From Methylomonas methanica (GTDB taxonomy: Bacteria > Pseudomonadota > Gammaproteobacteria > Methylococcales > Methylomonadaceae): 64,000 bases of DNA. Under the pieces are notes generated by a model. The model was not told the origin of the DNA and ran no database searches. It saw nothing but the letters and a program-made list of their open reading frames with translations. Positions 25,598 to 35,219 of this stretch are shown here, one piece after another. The stretch's first letter is position 1, and each line of letters starts with the position of its first letter. A program made the translations under genes and the position numbers. The stretch is taken from NCBI RefSeq assembly GCF_001644035.1, contig NZ_LUUG01000122.1:1-64000 (forward strand), in the 5' to 3' direction.

Positions 25598-27190
25598 CTA
25601 ATGACCCGCCACAGCCAAGCGGGGTATGAAGACGGTATCCTGCTCAAGCAATCGAGATTCCAGGGCAAAACCTTGTAACTCCACTTGGATATTCCGATCC
25701 GGTGCCGCTTGCAGGAAATCGCTCAGCGTTTCCAGAATATCGTGATCAATGAACAAGGCTTTGCCGCCGTCAACGATCAATTCACTATCATCGGCGATAC
25801 TGCCCAGATAATTGCGGAGCAAGGCTTTGTTTAAAAAAGACACATCCTTGTGCAGCCTCAGCAAATAGTTGGGCCCATGCTGGGTTAAGGTGATAGCCGC
25901 ATGGAAGTTGGCCCGCAATACGAAAAAAATACCGCATACCATCCCTATCGCGATACCTTCCAACAAGTCGGTAAATAAAATCGCGAACACCGTAATCGCA
26001 AACGGCACAAACTGATTCAGACCTTTTTTGTAAAACTCCACAAACATGGCCGGCTTCGCCAGCTTGTAGCCGGTTTGCAGCAAAATCGCCGCCAGACAGG
26101 CTAATGGGATCATGTTTAGAAAATGGGCAAAAAACAATACGCTGATCAATAACAGCAACCCATGGAAAAAACTGGATACCCGGGTTTGGCCGCCGGCATT
26201 GATGTTAGCAGAGCTGCGCACAATCACGGCCGTGATCGGCAAGCCGCCCATTAAACCGCTGAGCAGGTTGCCCAAGCCTTGGGCTTTCAATTCGCGATTG
26301 GTCGGCGACACGCGTTTATGTGGATCCAGCTTATCCACCGCTTCGACGCTTAGCAGGGTCTCCAGGCTGGCGATGATAGCCAGAGTCAGCGCGATGCTGT
26401 AAATCTTGGGATTGCCGAGATAACTGAAATCCGGCAAGCGCAACTGATTGACGAAATTGCTGGTGCTGCCAAGTTCCGGCAAAGACACCAGATACTTGAC
26501 GCCGATAGACCATTCCGGCGCCGCCGCCAACGCCCAGGCATTGAAAGATACCCCCCAAATCACCGCCAAAAGCGGCCCTGGAATCATCCGCAATGCGTTA
26601 AATTGTTTTATGAAAGCGCTTTCCCAAAAAATCAGGATCAACAAGGCCACGCAAGCCACCAAAGTCGCTCCGGGCGAAATGCCGTGCAAGGAATGGGTAA
26701 ACTCGATGAAGCTGGAACCCGCGGTATCCGGCATATAACTCTCATCCGCCGCGTAGCCCTCGTCGTAACCGGTAGCATGCGGGGTTTGTTTGATGATCAG
26801 AATCATGCCGATAGCCGCCAACATGCCTTTAATCACGGCAGTGGGGAAAAACGCGGCAATCATCCCCGCCCTGACGAAACCGAATATAATTTGGAAAATT
26901 CCGGCAAACATCACACTCAATAAAAACGCCTTGAAGCTGCCGAGCGTCTCGATAGCATTGAACACTATGACGGTCAGACCGGCTGCCGGGCCGGAGACGC
27001 TAAGCTGCGAACCGCTGCACCAGGACACGACGATGCCGCCGAGCATACCGGCAATAACCCCGGCGAACAAGGGCGCGCCGGAAGCCAACGCGACCCCCAG
27101 ACACAAGGGCAAGGCCACCAGGAACACCACGATACTGGCCGAAAAATCCTGACGTAAATATTTCAGGTAATCATTTAATTGCATTTTCAT
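25598..27190 (-). CDS. SulP family transporter, probable bicarbonate or sulfate uptake
   Basis: A 530-residue inner-membrane protein with the SulP N-terminal motif (DFSASIVVFLVALPLCLGVA), SGPAAGLTVIVFNAIE, the conserved LLSGLMGGLPITAVIVRSSA loop with NINAGGQTR, and a short C-terminal STAS-like domain (SELIVDGGKALFIDHDILET). A beta-carbonic anhydrase gene lies 30 bases upstream on the same strand. SulP-anhydrase pairs are widespread and generally taken as bicarbonate uptake modules that feed carboxylases, so bicarbonate is the likelier substrate here; sulfate cannot be excluded. Confidence 0.88.
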   Translation of the reverse strand: MKMQLNDYLKYLRQDFSASIVVFLVALPLCLGVALASGAPLFAGVIAGMLGGIVVSWCSGSQLSVSGPAAGLTVIVFNAIETLGSFKAFLLSVMFAGIFQIIFGFVRAGMIAAFFPTAVIKGMLAAIGMILIIKQTPHATGYDEGYAADESYMPDTAGSSFIEFTHSLHGISPGATLVACVALLILIFWESAFIKQFNALRMIPGPLLAVIWGVSFNAWALAAAPEWSIGVKYLVSLPELGSTSNFVNQLRLPDFSYLGNPKIYSIALTLAIIASLETLLSVEAVDKLDPHKRVSPTNRELKAQGLGNLLSGLMGGLPITAVIVRSSANINAGGQTRVSSFFHGLLLLISVLFFAHFLNMIPLACLAAILLQTGYKLAKPAMFVEFYKKGLNQFVPFAITVFAILFTDLLEGIAIGMVCGIFFVLRANFHAAITLTQHGPNYLLRLHKDVSFLNKALLRNYLGSIADDSELIVDGGKALFIDHDILETLSDFLQAAPDRNIQVELQGFALESRLLEQDTVFIPRLAVAGH

Positions 27191-27220
27191 AGACGGTCTC
27201 CGTGCGGATAACTGGGAGCC

Positions 27221-27853
27221 TTAATGGGCGTATTGGTAAATGTTGTGAATCGGCGCCGTGTCGTCGATGTGTATCAATTCATTCAGCAAGCCGTCGTGCA
27301 GCCCGTATACCCAGCCGCGCAAACTGATTTTTTGGCCGGCCATCCAGGCCGATTGCACGATAGAGGTGTGAGCCAGACGCTGCACTTGCTCGATGACATT
27401 CCATTCGATCAATTTGTTGAGTTTGTTTTCGGGCTGCAAGCTATCCAGTTCGTCTTGGTGCAAACGATACACTTCCTTGATGTGCGTCAACCATTTGTTG
27501 GCAATAGCCAAATCACCGCGTTGTTGGCGCAATGCCGCTTCCACGCCGCCACAGCCGTAATGACCGCAGACAATCACATGCTTAACCTTTAAGGCGTTAA
27601 CCGCGTACTGCAACACGCTTAAACCGTTGAAATCGGTGGTGATGACTTGATTGGCAATATTGCGATGCACGAATATTTCGCCGGGTTGGGCGTGGACAAT
27701 GGTGTCGACCGGCACGCGGCTGTCCGAACAGCCTATCCATAAAAACTCCGGATGTTGCTCCTTAGCCATATTGACGAAGTACTTCGGCTGTTTGCCGGTC
27801 ATGGCTTCCGCCCAGGCTTTGTTTTCCAGCAGTAATTTATTGGGAGTCTGCAT
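27221..27853 (-). CDS. can: Beta-class carbonic anhydrase
   Basis: A 210-residue cytoplasmic zinc enzyme that interconverts CO2 and bicarbonate. The zinc ligands and catalytic dyad are visible as CSDSRVP (Cys42, Asp44, Arg46) and HYGCGG (His98, Cys101), as in E. coli Can (220 residues). It is the first gene of a two-gene operon with the SulP transporter; together they would hold and supply inorganic carbon. For a methane oxidiser this may serve anaplerotic carboxylation and pH balance. Confidence 0.94.
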   Translation of the reverse strand: MQTPNKLLLENKAWAEAMTGKQPKYFVNMAKEQHPEFLWIGCSDSRVPVDTIVHAQPGEIFVHRNIANQVITTDFNGLSVLQYAVNALKVKHVIVCGHYGCGGVEAALRQQRGDLAIANKWLTHIKEVYRLHQDELDSLQPENKLNKLIEWNVIEQVQRLAHTSIVQSAWMAGQKISLRGWVYGLHDGLLNELIHIDDTAPIHNIYQYAH

Positions 27854-28039
27854 AAACCCCTCCTCTAGAGTTTTTGCGATTAAACGATGCGATTCTTGGA
27901 CGTCGCACTAAAGCAACCGGTATAGACCGATATCTTGCCGGCGGCGAGCTAATAATAGCGAATCGAAATTTTTACGCAAGCAATAAAGTTTCGAATCGCT
28001 ACCTAATGACGCCAACAGCGGATCAGATAAGGCGTGAAG

Positions 28040-28068
28040 CGCACTGCTCAGGCCGGGCGAGCAGTGCG
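28040..28068. repeat. Perfect ten-base hairpin in the carbonic anhydrase/SDR gap
   Basis: CGCACTGCTC (28040-28049) pairs perfectly with GAGCAGTGCG (28059-28068) around a nine-base loop. No T-run follows on either strand. It lies upstream of the carbonic anhydrase gene and downstream of the SDR gene, so it could be an operator, a weak terminator or a single-copy repeat element. Confidence 0.55.
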
Positions 28069-28121
28069 TAGAGGACAGGCAGGATGATTTAGGGATGTGA
28101 CAAATTTAAAACGGGTATGCT

Positions 28122-28817
28122 CTACCAGGGCAAGGCGGAGCCGTCATACTTAACAAACCGGCCGGTATCGGCCAAACTGAAATTGTCGATCACTTTACGC
28201 ATGCCGGACACACTTTCTTCAGCATCAATCAAGCCGTTCGGCCCGCCCATATCGGTTCTGACCCAACCAGGATGCAGAATCAACACGCCCACGGCTGCCG
28301 ACCGCAAATCGATAGACAGGCTTTTCAATGCCGCATTCAAACCGGCCTTGCTAGAGCGGTAGAGGATGCTGCCGCCGCTGGTGTTGTCGGTCATGCTGCC
28401 CATCAAACTGCTCAAAGCTACGATCAAACGTTTGTCGCTACGTTGCACCTGCGGCAGGAAGGCTTCGGCCAATTTGAGTGGCGCCATCACATTAACCGCC
28501 AGTACGCTCGCCCAGGTTTGGTAGTCCAGTTGCCCGAAACCGCGACTGGCTTGATCGCCGTAAACACCGGCATTGTTCAGCAATACATCGATTTTGTGGT
28601 CGGCCAGCTTGGTTGACAAAGCATCGATTTGATTGAAATCCGCCACATCCAATGTCTCGATTTGAATTTGCGGATATTGTTTGGCAAGTGCGGCCAATTG
28701 CTCCGAATGGCTTGGGTTACGGCAGGCCGCAATGACCTTATAATCGGCGGCGGCATATTGCCGGCAAAACTCCAAACCCAAGCCGCGATTGGCACCGGTG
28801 ATTAAAACAGTTTGCAT
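28122..28817 (-). CDS. SDR family oxidoreductase
   Basis: A 231-residue short-chain dehydrogenase/reductase. Start at 28817 (MQTVLITGANRGLGLEFCRQ) follows a GGAG site; an upstream TTG is not needed. The NAD(P)-binding motif TGANRGLG, the NNAGVYG segment, Ser in ALSSLMGS and the catalytic YRSSK are all present. It resembles the csgA/carbonyl-reductase-like 'YbbO/C-factor' group. The substrate is unknown. It appears monocistronic. Confidence 0.88.
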   Translation of the reverse strand: MQTVLITGANRGLGLEFCRQYAAADYKVIAACRNPSHSEQLAALAKQYPQIQIETLDVADFNQIDALSTKLADHKIDVLLNNAGVYGDQASRGFGQLDYQTWASVLAVNVMAPLKLAEAFLPQVQRSDKRLIVALSSLMGSMTDNTSGGSILYRSSKAGLNAALKSLSIDLRSAAVGVLILHPGWVRTDMGGPNGLIDAEESVSGMRKVIDNFSLADTGRFVKYDGSALPW

Positions 28818-28984
28818 CGTTACGTCTCCAAGCAAGTGATTAAAAAAGATCAGGAAGCTACTGCGGTTTACTAAAGCGTTTGCCGCAGCCTGGCAAGTCC
28901 GGGCGGCAAGTTGGCCGATTGAACTATTTGTACTCGGCCGTGCCTCACCGACACAGTTTTAGCATGAAATTCGGGGATGCTACT

Positions 28985-29185
28985 ATGCGCATGCAATCAG
29001 TTAAATCCAGCACTATCGACGTGATCGGCTACGACGAGCAAACCCATAAAATGCGGGTGTCGTTCAAAGACCAACAAGCTCAGGATTTTTGCCACGTTCC
29101 TGAACACCTGTTCGCCGCCTTTCTGAACGCGCGCTCCAAAAATCGGTTTTATAAGCGTCACTTACAGAACTTTTTTCCCTGCTGA
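28985..29185 (+). CDS. KTSC domain protein
   Basis: A 66-residue protein. The family pattern is clear: MQSVKSSTIDVIGYDEQTHK, a beta strand MRVSFKD, VPEHLFAAFLNARSKNRFY. KTSC domains occur alone or fused to tRNA synthetase and phage proteins; a role in RNA or nucleic-acid binding has been guessed. Start at 28985 or 28991; the longer frame from 28880 has no family support upstream. It is convergent with the IMPase-like gene. Confidence 0.75.
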   Translation: MRMQSVKSSTIDVIGYDEQTHKMRVSFKDQQAQDFCHVPEHLFAAFLNARSKNRFYKRHLQNFFPC

Positions 29186-29214
29186 AAACGCGCCTTGAAG
29201 CGGTGGCAGAGCCA

Positions 29215-30099
29215 TTATCCCTGGTGCAAACGCCGATAAAGCCGAATCATGCTCTCGGCAATAGCCTGGTCGGAGCCATACAAAACGCCACAATGATTCA
29301 TAAACGTCGAGCCGTCCGGATTTAACACCAGCGGTTTGCCGTATATATCGCTGACCGGCGCACCGGTTTCCTGGAACAAACAGGCGGTGGCGGCGTAATC
29401 CCAAACGCTGCCGCCCCCCTTATCCGGCTTGGGAAATTTGAAATAACACGCCGGCGCCTGGGTCAGCGCTTGGCAGGCATTCAAGGCCGCGCCGCCTTGT
29501 AAGCGTAAATTGGCGCCCGCGTAGCCTAATTCAACGGCCACGCGTTGCAGCGCGCCTCGCGTGGCTTGATACAAAGGATCTTGAGCAAAGCTTTTATCGG
29601 TGATGAATGTCAACGTTTGCGCTGGCGTTGCCGGCTTAAAAGGCTGTTGGTTTTGCCAGGCGCCCTGATCTTTAATCGCCCGATAAAGCGTGTGAGTCAA
29701 GGGATCGTAAACCACGCCGATCAATGCTTGTCCGGCGCGCGACACCAAAGCGATGGATACCGAATAACCCGGCACGCATTCGATAAACGGCAAGGTGCCA
29801 TCCAAGGGATCGATGCACCAAAAATAATCCTGTTGCAGCCGCGCGCCGTCGTCGGGAGCTTCTTCCGACAACCAGGCCAAATCGTATTTGGTGCAAGTCG
29901 GCCGCAAGGTTTGCAAAATGATGTCCTGACTAAGGTGATCAATTTCCGTCACAACCTGAGCCGCCAGGCTGCTGCCGCCGTCTTTAGTATTGACCTTGAC
30001 GGCACGCTGCGAATGCCGGGCAATCAATTGTCCGGCCTGCATCGCAGCCGAAATGGCGCATTGGCCAAGTAAATACAGATCGTCCGTCGACAGGCGCAT
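29215..30099 (-). CDS. Inositol monophosphatase/CysQ superfamily phosphatase
   Basis: A 294-residue Mg-dependent phosphatase. The metal motif is present as WLSEEAPDD (Glu) and WCIDPLDGTLPFIE (about residues 93-106), and the second metal motif as VWDYAATACLFQETG near residue 235. Both 3'(2'),5'-bisphosphate nucleotidase and inositol monophosphatase activities fit this family; the long SEEAPDD loop makes a CysQ/Hal2-like role possible. It is 17 bases downstream of the CHK-kinase-like gene on the same strand, so the two may be co-transcribed. Confidence 0.85.
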   Translation of the reverse strand: MRLSTDDLYLLGQCAISAAMQAGQLIARHSQRAVKVNTKDGGSSLAAQVVTEIDHLSQDIILQTLRPTCTKYDLAWLSEEAPDDGARLQQDYFWCIDPLDGTLPFIECVPGYSVSIALVSRAGQALIGVVYDPLTHTLYRAIKDQGAWQNQQPFKPATPAQTLTFITDKSFAQDPLYQATRGALQRVAVELGYAGANLRLQGGAALNACQALTQAPACYFKFPKPDKGGGSVWDYAATACLFQETGAPVSDIYGKPLVLNPDGSTFMNHCGVLYGSDQAIAESMIRLYRRLHQG

Positions 30100-30116
30100 C
30101 GGTTCTCCTGGAGGTT

Positions 30117-31088
30117 TTATAACTGGGCGATGACTTGTCGCGCCAGCCGCTCGCTATAGCTGTTGGGCGACCAATAGCCGGGGCTCCAGCCTTTTAAAAA
30201 GCGGTGAAAATCGGTCCAGGCCACTGGATACAACGCCCGCCAATCGCGTTCGACGGCGTCGGCATCGACAGTCTTTTGTTTGCGCCGCAACGCTTGTTGC
30301 AAAGCCTGAAAATAAATATCCAACAATTCACTCTCCCGGCGCTGACACTCGTCTTGCCCCAGACAGCTATCGATAAAATACGCGACATCCTTGATGCCAC
30401 AACCGCCGCCGACATATTGAAAATCCACCGCCGCTACCCGGTTGCCATCTGCCGAGAAACAAAAATTAGCCACTTTGGCATCGCCATGCACAAAGGTTTG
30501 GTAAGGCGTATCGCGCAGTTTTTGATCTATCGCCGGCGCGGCATTTTTCAAGGCAATATCCTGCAAGGCTGCCAATTCGTGGGGCCGGGTTTGCAGATGC
30601 CAATAGGTGCCGGTGGACCACAAGCCCTGGGGTTTTTCGTCGATAAACGTGGCATGAAAATTTGCAAGCCAATTTAGACAAGTGCGTATCTCCCGTTCGC
30701 CGGCCCTTGAATGGCGTTGCGGGAATCCCACCGAATGCAGGTCTTCCAAGACCATGACTATATCCTCGCCGACCGTCTCGAATGCCAAACAAGCCGGCAC
30801 CCGACAATCGGCGTCGCAATGCTTCGCCCAGCGTTGGTACCAAACTGCCTCAATCTGATAAGAGCGCACTTTGCGCCGATGCGATAAATCTTCGTTGGAA
30901 CCGGGCGTCTGTAGGCTCTGCGCAGACAGTTTTACGTGCTTGACGATCACACTAGCCCTGTCGCAGCCGCTTAAGCCATAGCGCAAGATATACCCGTAAC
31001 CGCTCCACAGACTTTGAATAGTCTCAATTTGCAACGCGTCATCGGCACCGGTAGCCTGAAGCACGAGATCGCGAATGGTATTTTGCAT
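30117..31088 (-). CDS. Ecdysteroid kinase-like/CHK kinase-like phosphotransferase
   Basis: A 323-residue protein-kinase-fold enzyme. Start at 31088 ([17 protein letters not shown]) is preferred; the frame extends further but into the divergent aldolase promoter. It has an N-lobe with VIVKHVKL (lysine), an [11 protein letters not shown] segment, the catalytic loop [13 protein letters not shown] (HGD-x4-N) and [18 protein letters not shown] in place of DFG. This pattern is the EcKL/DUF1679 branch of the APH superfamily. It phosphorylates an unknown small molecule. An IMPase-like phosphatase follows 17 bases later, so kinase and phosphatase may act on related compounds. Confidence 0.78.
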   Translation of the reverse strand: MQNTIRDLVLQATGADDALQIETIQSLWSGYGYILRYGLSGCDRASVIVKHVKLSAQSLQTPGSNEDLSHRRKVRSYQIEAVWYQRWAKHCDADCRVPACLAFETVGEDIVMVLEDLHSVGFPQRHSRAGEREIRTCLNWLANFHATFIDEKPQGLWSTGTYWHLQTRPHELAALQDIALKNAAPAIDQKLRDTPYQTFVHGDAKVANFCFSADGNRVAAVDFQYVGGGCGIKDVAYFIDSCLGQDECQRRESELLDIYFQALQQALRRKQKTVDADAVERDWRALYPVAWTDFHRFLKGWSPGYWSPNSYSERLARQVIAQL

Positions 31089-31233
31089 GGGTATAGTGAG
31101 TGCCTCAAAAACTGCCATTTTCCGCGAATACGCCGAACGAAAGCCAGGCTCACGTGTCGGATTGCGGTATCGTTGGTATAGTTCATACCGTCGCATAGCC
31201 AATACATTAAACATCACTGCCATGATACCGACC

Positions 31234-32283
31234 ATGAATTTTGCATCCGATAATTGGGCCGGCGCGCATCCGGCCATTTCCCAACGCTTGTTGGCAGCCT
31301 CGGCGGGCTTTTCGGCACCCTATGGCGCCAGCGCATTGGATCGCAAAATCGAGCAACAGTTTAACGAGCTCTTCGAACGCGAAGTCGCGGTCTATTTCGT
31401 CAGCACCGGCACAGCCGCCAACTCGCTGGCGCTGGCTGCCGTCAACCGTCCGGGCGGCGTATCGTTTTGTCACCGGGAAGCCCACATGCTGGAAGACGAA
31501 TGCGGCGCGCCGGAGTTTTTTACCCATGGTGCGCGGCTGGCGCCGGTAGACGGCGACAATGGCAAAATCGCCCCCGACCATCTAAAAGCTGAAATCGAGC
31601 GTTTTCCACCTAATTTTGTGCATGCCGGCCAACCGATGGCCATTTCCATCACGCAAGCTACCGAGATCGGTACCCTTTATCAACCCGAGGAAATCGCCGC
31701 TATTGCGGACATTGCCAAAACGTACCAACTACCCTTACATATGGACGGCGCACGTTTTGCCAATGCGTTAGTCTCGCTAGCGTTAACGCCCGCGGAAATG
31801 AGCTGGAAACTGGGGGTGGACATCGTGTCTTTCGGCGCGACCAAAAACGGCTGCTGGTGCGCGGAAGCGTTGGTGTTTATGAACCCGGCACAGGCTAAAG
31901 ATTTGCCGTTTATTCGCAAACGCGCCGCGCAGTTGGTGTCCAAAAGCCGATTCATCGCCTGTCAGTTCGAGGCGTATTTAGACGACGGGCTGTGGCTGAA
32001 TCTTGCGCGCCACGCCAACGCGATGGCGGCACGTTTGCAAAACGGCATTGCCAACTCGAAACTTGCCCGACTGGCCTGGCATGCAGAAGCCAATGAAGTG
32101 TTTGCTGTGTTAGACCAAGGGCATGCGGACCGTTTGCAACAACAAGGCGCGGTGTTTTACCCCTGGAATCCACCGCGCGCGAAACCCGGTCTAGTGGCTG
32201 ACCAGGAAGTATTGGTGCGTTTGGTCACCAGTTTTGCGACGGCAGCGGAGCAAGTCGATGCCTTAGTCGAGCTCTTGGGCTAA
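31234..32283 (+). CDS. ltaE: Low-specificity L-threonine aldolase-like PLP enzyme
   Basis: A 349-residue fold-type I PLP enzyme. Start at 31234 ([15 protein letters not shown]) fits the family; 31222 is also in frame. The motifs [13 protein letters not shown] (phosphate pocket), [14 protein letters not shown] (Asp holding the pyridine ring, in the beta-eliminating lyase domain) and [14 protein letters not shown] (Schiff-base lysine) are intact. It splits L-threonine or allo-threonine into glycine and acetaldehyde. It diverges from the kinase-like gene. Length is typical for the family (330-350). Confidence 0.9.
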   Translation: MNFASDNWAGAHPAISQRLLAASAGFSAPYGASALDRKIEQQFNELFEREVAVYFVSTGTAANSLALAAVNRPGGVSFCHREAHMLEDECGAPEFFTHGARLAPVDGDNGKIAPDHLKAEIERFPPNFVHAGQPMAISITQATEIGTLYQPEEIAAIADIAKTYQLPLHMDGARFANALVSLALTPAEMSWKLGVDIVSFGATKNGCWCAEALVFMNPAQAKDLPFIRKRAAQLVSKSRFIACQFEAYLDDGLWLNLARHANAMAARLQNGIANSKLARLAWHAEANEVFAVLDQGHADRLQQQGAVFYPWNPPRAKPGLVADQEVLVRLVTSFATAAEQVDALVELLG

Positions 32284-32369
32284 TGGCAGCCGATTTTGCG
32301 TTTCTATCGTCTCAAACTCCCCACCATCATTTGCTGGTTAGTAACGCTACAGATCGGCTTCGGTAGGCT

Positions 32370-34241
32370 ATGAACTTGTCTGCTGCCAAAAATGATTTGA
32401 AGCGGCGCAGCTCATGGCTGCGCACGGTTGCTATTACACTGCTGGTACTTACGTTGTTTTGCCTGACCCTATGGTGGCAACGCGCGGTGTTACTTGAGCT
32501 AGTACTGCAACAGGCACTAAAACACACCCCACTCAGCTCACCCTCACTGTCGGGATTGTCGTTTGACTATGAGCAAGCCAAGCTGGCTGAAATCAGCTTC
32601 GGCATGGCAACGCCGGCTGGCGACTTGGCTGTTGCGATGCAGGACGTCGCCACCGATTTCGATATTGAAAAGCGAATAATCCACAACGTCAGCATCGGCC
32701 ACGCCGTGCTGAAATTTAACCATCACCCCGCCGCCCCATCCGCAACGAAAACCACGGAAAACACCGGCTTCAGTTTACCGCTGGACCGATTGAGCATCGC
32801 GAAACTGGAAATTGACATAGATACGCCTTGGGGGCTGAGCAGCTTCGCCGGAAAAGCTGACATTAAGCGCGGTGCAGCCGATGCCATCGATGCAAGGTTT
32901 CAGGATGCCCGACAATCGCTTCATCTGAATATCGACCCCGGTTTTAGCGCAGCCAAACTCAGCGTCGATCGGCTCCCGAGTGGCAATATATTAAAAATGG
33001 AAGCCCAACAACTGGATCGCCCCGCCAAACAAATCAGTCTGCATGCCGGCGCACTTGAGCTTATCGAGTGGTTTAGCAGCAGCTTACTGATACCGCAAAC
33101 TTTGCGGGCAAAAACCCGGACATACGATGTATCGAAATTAAGCGCATTGCTCAGCGCTACGCAGCTAAGCGCAAACGCCAAAACGGTGGACAACTTTGCC
33201 AGTCTGTACGCTGAAGCCGTGCTGAAACGCAATAAGCAGTCTCTAGTTGCTGTCGATATGGCGATGGCAAACAAGCAGACTATCGATATGAACGGCCGTC
33301 TGGACATGGCCGCTAGCGAGGCATTCGATTTAATCAAACCCTGGTTACCGGCCCTGGCGGCTAGCTGGACGGTTACAGGCGGCGCAATGTTGGGAAACCT
33401 GCAACTGCACAAGTCCAGCAATCAAGATGCTTCCGGAACGGCACAATTGGCTATTACCGATTTGGCCTTGACGGCCGGTGCGGCAAAAGTCGAGAAAGCT
33501 AAGGTCGAACTGAATATCCCGGAGTTAGCGAATCGGGCCGTGGACTTGTCTGCCGAAGTGCCGACGCTGGGATTAGGTAAAGATTTGATAGCGCGCAACC
33601 TTAATGTCAAAGCCCGCTATCTCGATCAGGCACTGACCCTAAATCAGGCCAGCCTGGCAATATTCGGCGGCACGATGGAATTGATGCCGGACACCATTAG
33701 CTTAGAGCAAACGCCGATTCTGTTGACCTTACGCCTGCACGATGTCGATCTGTCGCAACTTTTAATGAGCTTGCATTACCCGAATATTTCCGGCACCGGC
33801 ACGATAGCCGGCGAACTACCGTTGCAGCTATCGGCGGGGGCCATAGACCTGCAAGACGGCAGCATCAGCGGCACGCAGCCGGGTGTGTTACGCTATGTCG
33901 GACCGGCCGATAATCAAAATATCGCCTTTAAGGCACTCAGAAACCTGGTTTACCGGAATCTGCAAGCCAAGGTAAATTATCGCCCGAACGGCGACTATCA
34001 CCTGGGCTTACGCCTGGAAGGCAGTAACCCGGAAGTATTATCCGGCCATCCGCTGGCGTTTAACTTGAATATCAGCGGCCAACTGCCCGAGTTGTTGCAA
34101 AAAGGGATTTTAGCCGGCGATTTGGAACGAACCATTCTGGAACAGGCCATCGCCAAACCGGCTAATCTGGAAAAATCGCCGAACACCCCAACAGGGGATC
34201 AATTACCCAAACCGCCGCCGGCGGACCGGAGGAGTCAATGA
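32370..34241 (+). CDS. ydbH: YdbH family AsmA-like intermembrane lipid-transport protein
   Basis: A 623-residue inner-membrane protein. One membrane helix near residues 16-36 (TVAITLLVLTLFCLTLWW) is followed by a long periplasmic, beta-strand-rich part typical of the AsmA/TamB bridge-forming superfamily, with ISGTGTIAGELPLQLSAGAI and a proline-rich tail. YdbH spans the periplasm to the outer-membrane lipoprotein YnbE and carries phospholipids. It is shorter than the E. coli protein (about 880 residues), so the bridge domain may be reduced. The next gene, ynbE, overlaps its last four bases (ATGA). Confidence 0.85.
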   Translation: MNLSAAKNDLKRRSSWLRTVAITLLVLTLFCLTLWWQRAVLLELVLQQALKHTPLSSPSLSGLSFDYEQAKLAEISFGMATPAGDLAVAMQDVATDFDIEKRIIHNVSIGHAVLKFNHHPAAPSATKTTENTGFSLPLDRLSIAKLEIDIDTPWGLSSFAGKADIKRGAADAIDARFQDARQSLHLNIDPGFSAAKLSVDRLPSGNILKMEAQQLDRPAKQISLHAGALELIEWFSSSLLIPQTLRAKTRTYDVSKLSALLSATQLSANAKTVDNFASLYAEAVLKRNKQSLVAVDMAMANKQTIDMNGRLDMAASEAFDLIKPWLPALAASWTVTGGAMLGNLQLHKSSNQDASGTAQLAITDLALTAGAAKVEKAKVELNIPELANRAVDLSAEVPTLGLGKDLIARNLNVKARYLDQALTLNQASLAIFGGTMELMPDTISLEQTPILLTLRLHDVDLSQLLMSLHYPNISGTGTIAGELPLQLSAGAIDLQDGSISGTQPGVLRYVGPADNQNIAFKALRNLVYRNLQAKVNYRPNGDYHLGLRLEGSNPEVLSGHPLAFNLNISGQLPELLQKGILAGDLERTILEQAIAKPANLEKSPNTPTGDQLPKPPPADRRSQ

Positions 34242-34435
34242 ACTGGAAAGCTGCAAGTAGCGCGGCCATATTGTGCGGCAGCATCTACCTGACGGGGTGT
34301 TCGCCCTCGGTCAGGCTGGAAGCGCCGGATAAACCGATTGAAATCAATATGAATGTCAAAATCGAACACGAAATCCGCTTAAAAGTGGAAAAAGACGTAG
34401 ACGAATTGCTTTCCAGCCAGAAAGGCTTGTTTTAA
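34238..34435 (+). CDS. ynbE: YnbE family outer membrane lipoprotein
   Basis: A 65-residue lipoprotein. The signal peptide ends in YLTGC (lipobox) and the mature part contains the family sequence VRLEAPDKPIEINMNVKIEH. In the YdbH-YnbE-YdbL system the YnbE multimer caps the YdbH bridge at the outer membrane. It is translationally coupled to ydbH and followed by ydbL after eight bases, the same gene order as in E. coli. Confidence 0.92.
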   Translation: MNWKAASSAAILCGSIYLTGCSPSVRLEAPDKPIEINMNVKIEHEIRLKVEKDVDELLSSQKGLF

Positions 34436-34443
34436 AGGAGCTA

Positions 34444-34788
34444 ATGATGAACAACAAAAATTTGCTATCAATTTTGGCACCTCTGTTTTTAGGCTTATGC
34501 CTAGTTGCCTTGCCGGTTAATGCAGCCGATCTGGCCCAGGCAAAATCGGCTGGCTTGGTGGGCGAACAAATGAACGGTTTCCTGGGTCTGGTGAAAGCCG
34601 ATGCGTCCGCCGAGATACAAGAGCTGGTCAAGAGCATTAATGCCCAACGCCTGACCGAGTACCAGCGCATAGCCGCTAAAAACGGCGTCCCAGTAGAGGA
34701 AGTGGGCCGACTGACTGCGCAGAAAGTTATAGGGCAAGCGGCACCAGGACAATTTGTAGAAACGCCTTCTGGCTGGACTCAGCGCTGA
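34444..34788 (+). CDS. ydbL: YdbL family periplasmic protein (DUF1318)
   Basis: A 114-residue exported protein with a signal peptide (cleavage near VNA-AD) and the DUF1318 body: KSAGLVGEQMNGFLGLV, INAQRLTEYQRIAAKNGVP and VGRLTAQKVI. YdbL modulates assembly of the YdbH-YnbE bridge. Start is ATG 34444 or the adjacent 34447; AAAGGAG lies just upstream. It completes the three-gene operon. Confidence 0.92.
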   Translation: MMNNKNLLSILAPLFLGLCLVALPVNAADLAQAKSAGLVGEQMNGFLGLVKADASAEIQELVKSINAQRLTEYQRIAAKNGVPVEEVGRLTAQKVIGQAAPGQFVETPSGWTQR

Positions 34789-35152
34789 GGGGTAGTGCCA
34801 GGACTGGTATTTAAAACAGCTCTTAGTAAAGCCTACAGCTAAGTATAAATACCGTCATTTGTTCGCAGTGGCACTAATAAGTCAAATTTAGCTATCTCCC
34901 GACCTAAACCTGAACATCACCAGCACCACTCGGGAGAAGTTACCTTGCGATCCAACTTAGTCAAGGCGAGCGACAGGCGTTTAAATCTCTAGCGTGACAA
35001 TTGTTTAGCCCTATCAAACTACGAAAATCAGACGATTCGGACGTTCGCTCATACCAATACGTTCCGGTTATTCCAAGAATCTAAGCTGTTCGGGTCTTTG
35101 GTGCGAGTATATTTCTCGAAGAAAAACCAGGCACAATGCCCATAAAATCAAT

Positions 35153-35177
35153 GTGCGACAAATTGTCACACTTTTTT
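35153..35177 (+). terminator. Terminator-like dyad (or operator) after ydbL
   Basis: GTGCGACAA-A-TTGTCACAC is a near-perfect palindrome (one mismatched pair) followed by six T. It can act as an intrinsic terminator for the ydbH-ynbE-ydbL transcript, though it lies 365 bases past the stop codon; its symmetry would also suit a dimeric repressor site. Confidence 0.5.
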
Positions 35178-35219
35178 GTAGACAAGGGCATTTTAATCCA
35201 ATAGAATTCGCCCACTTTC

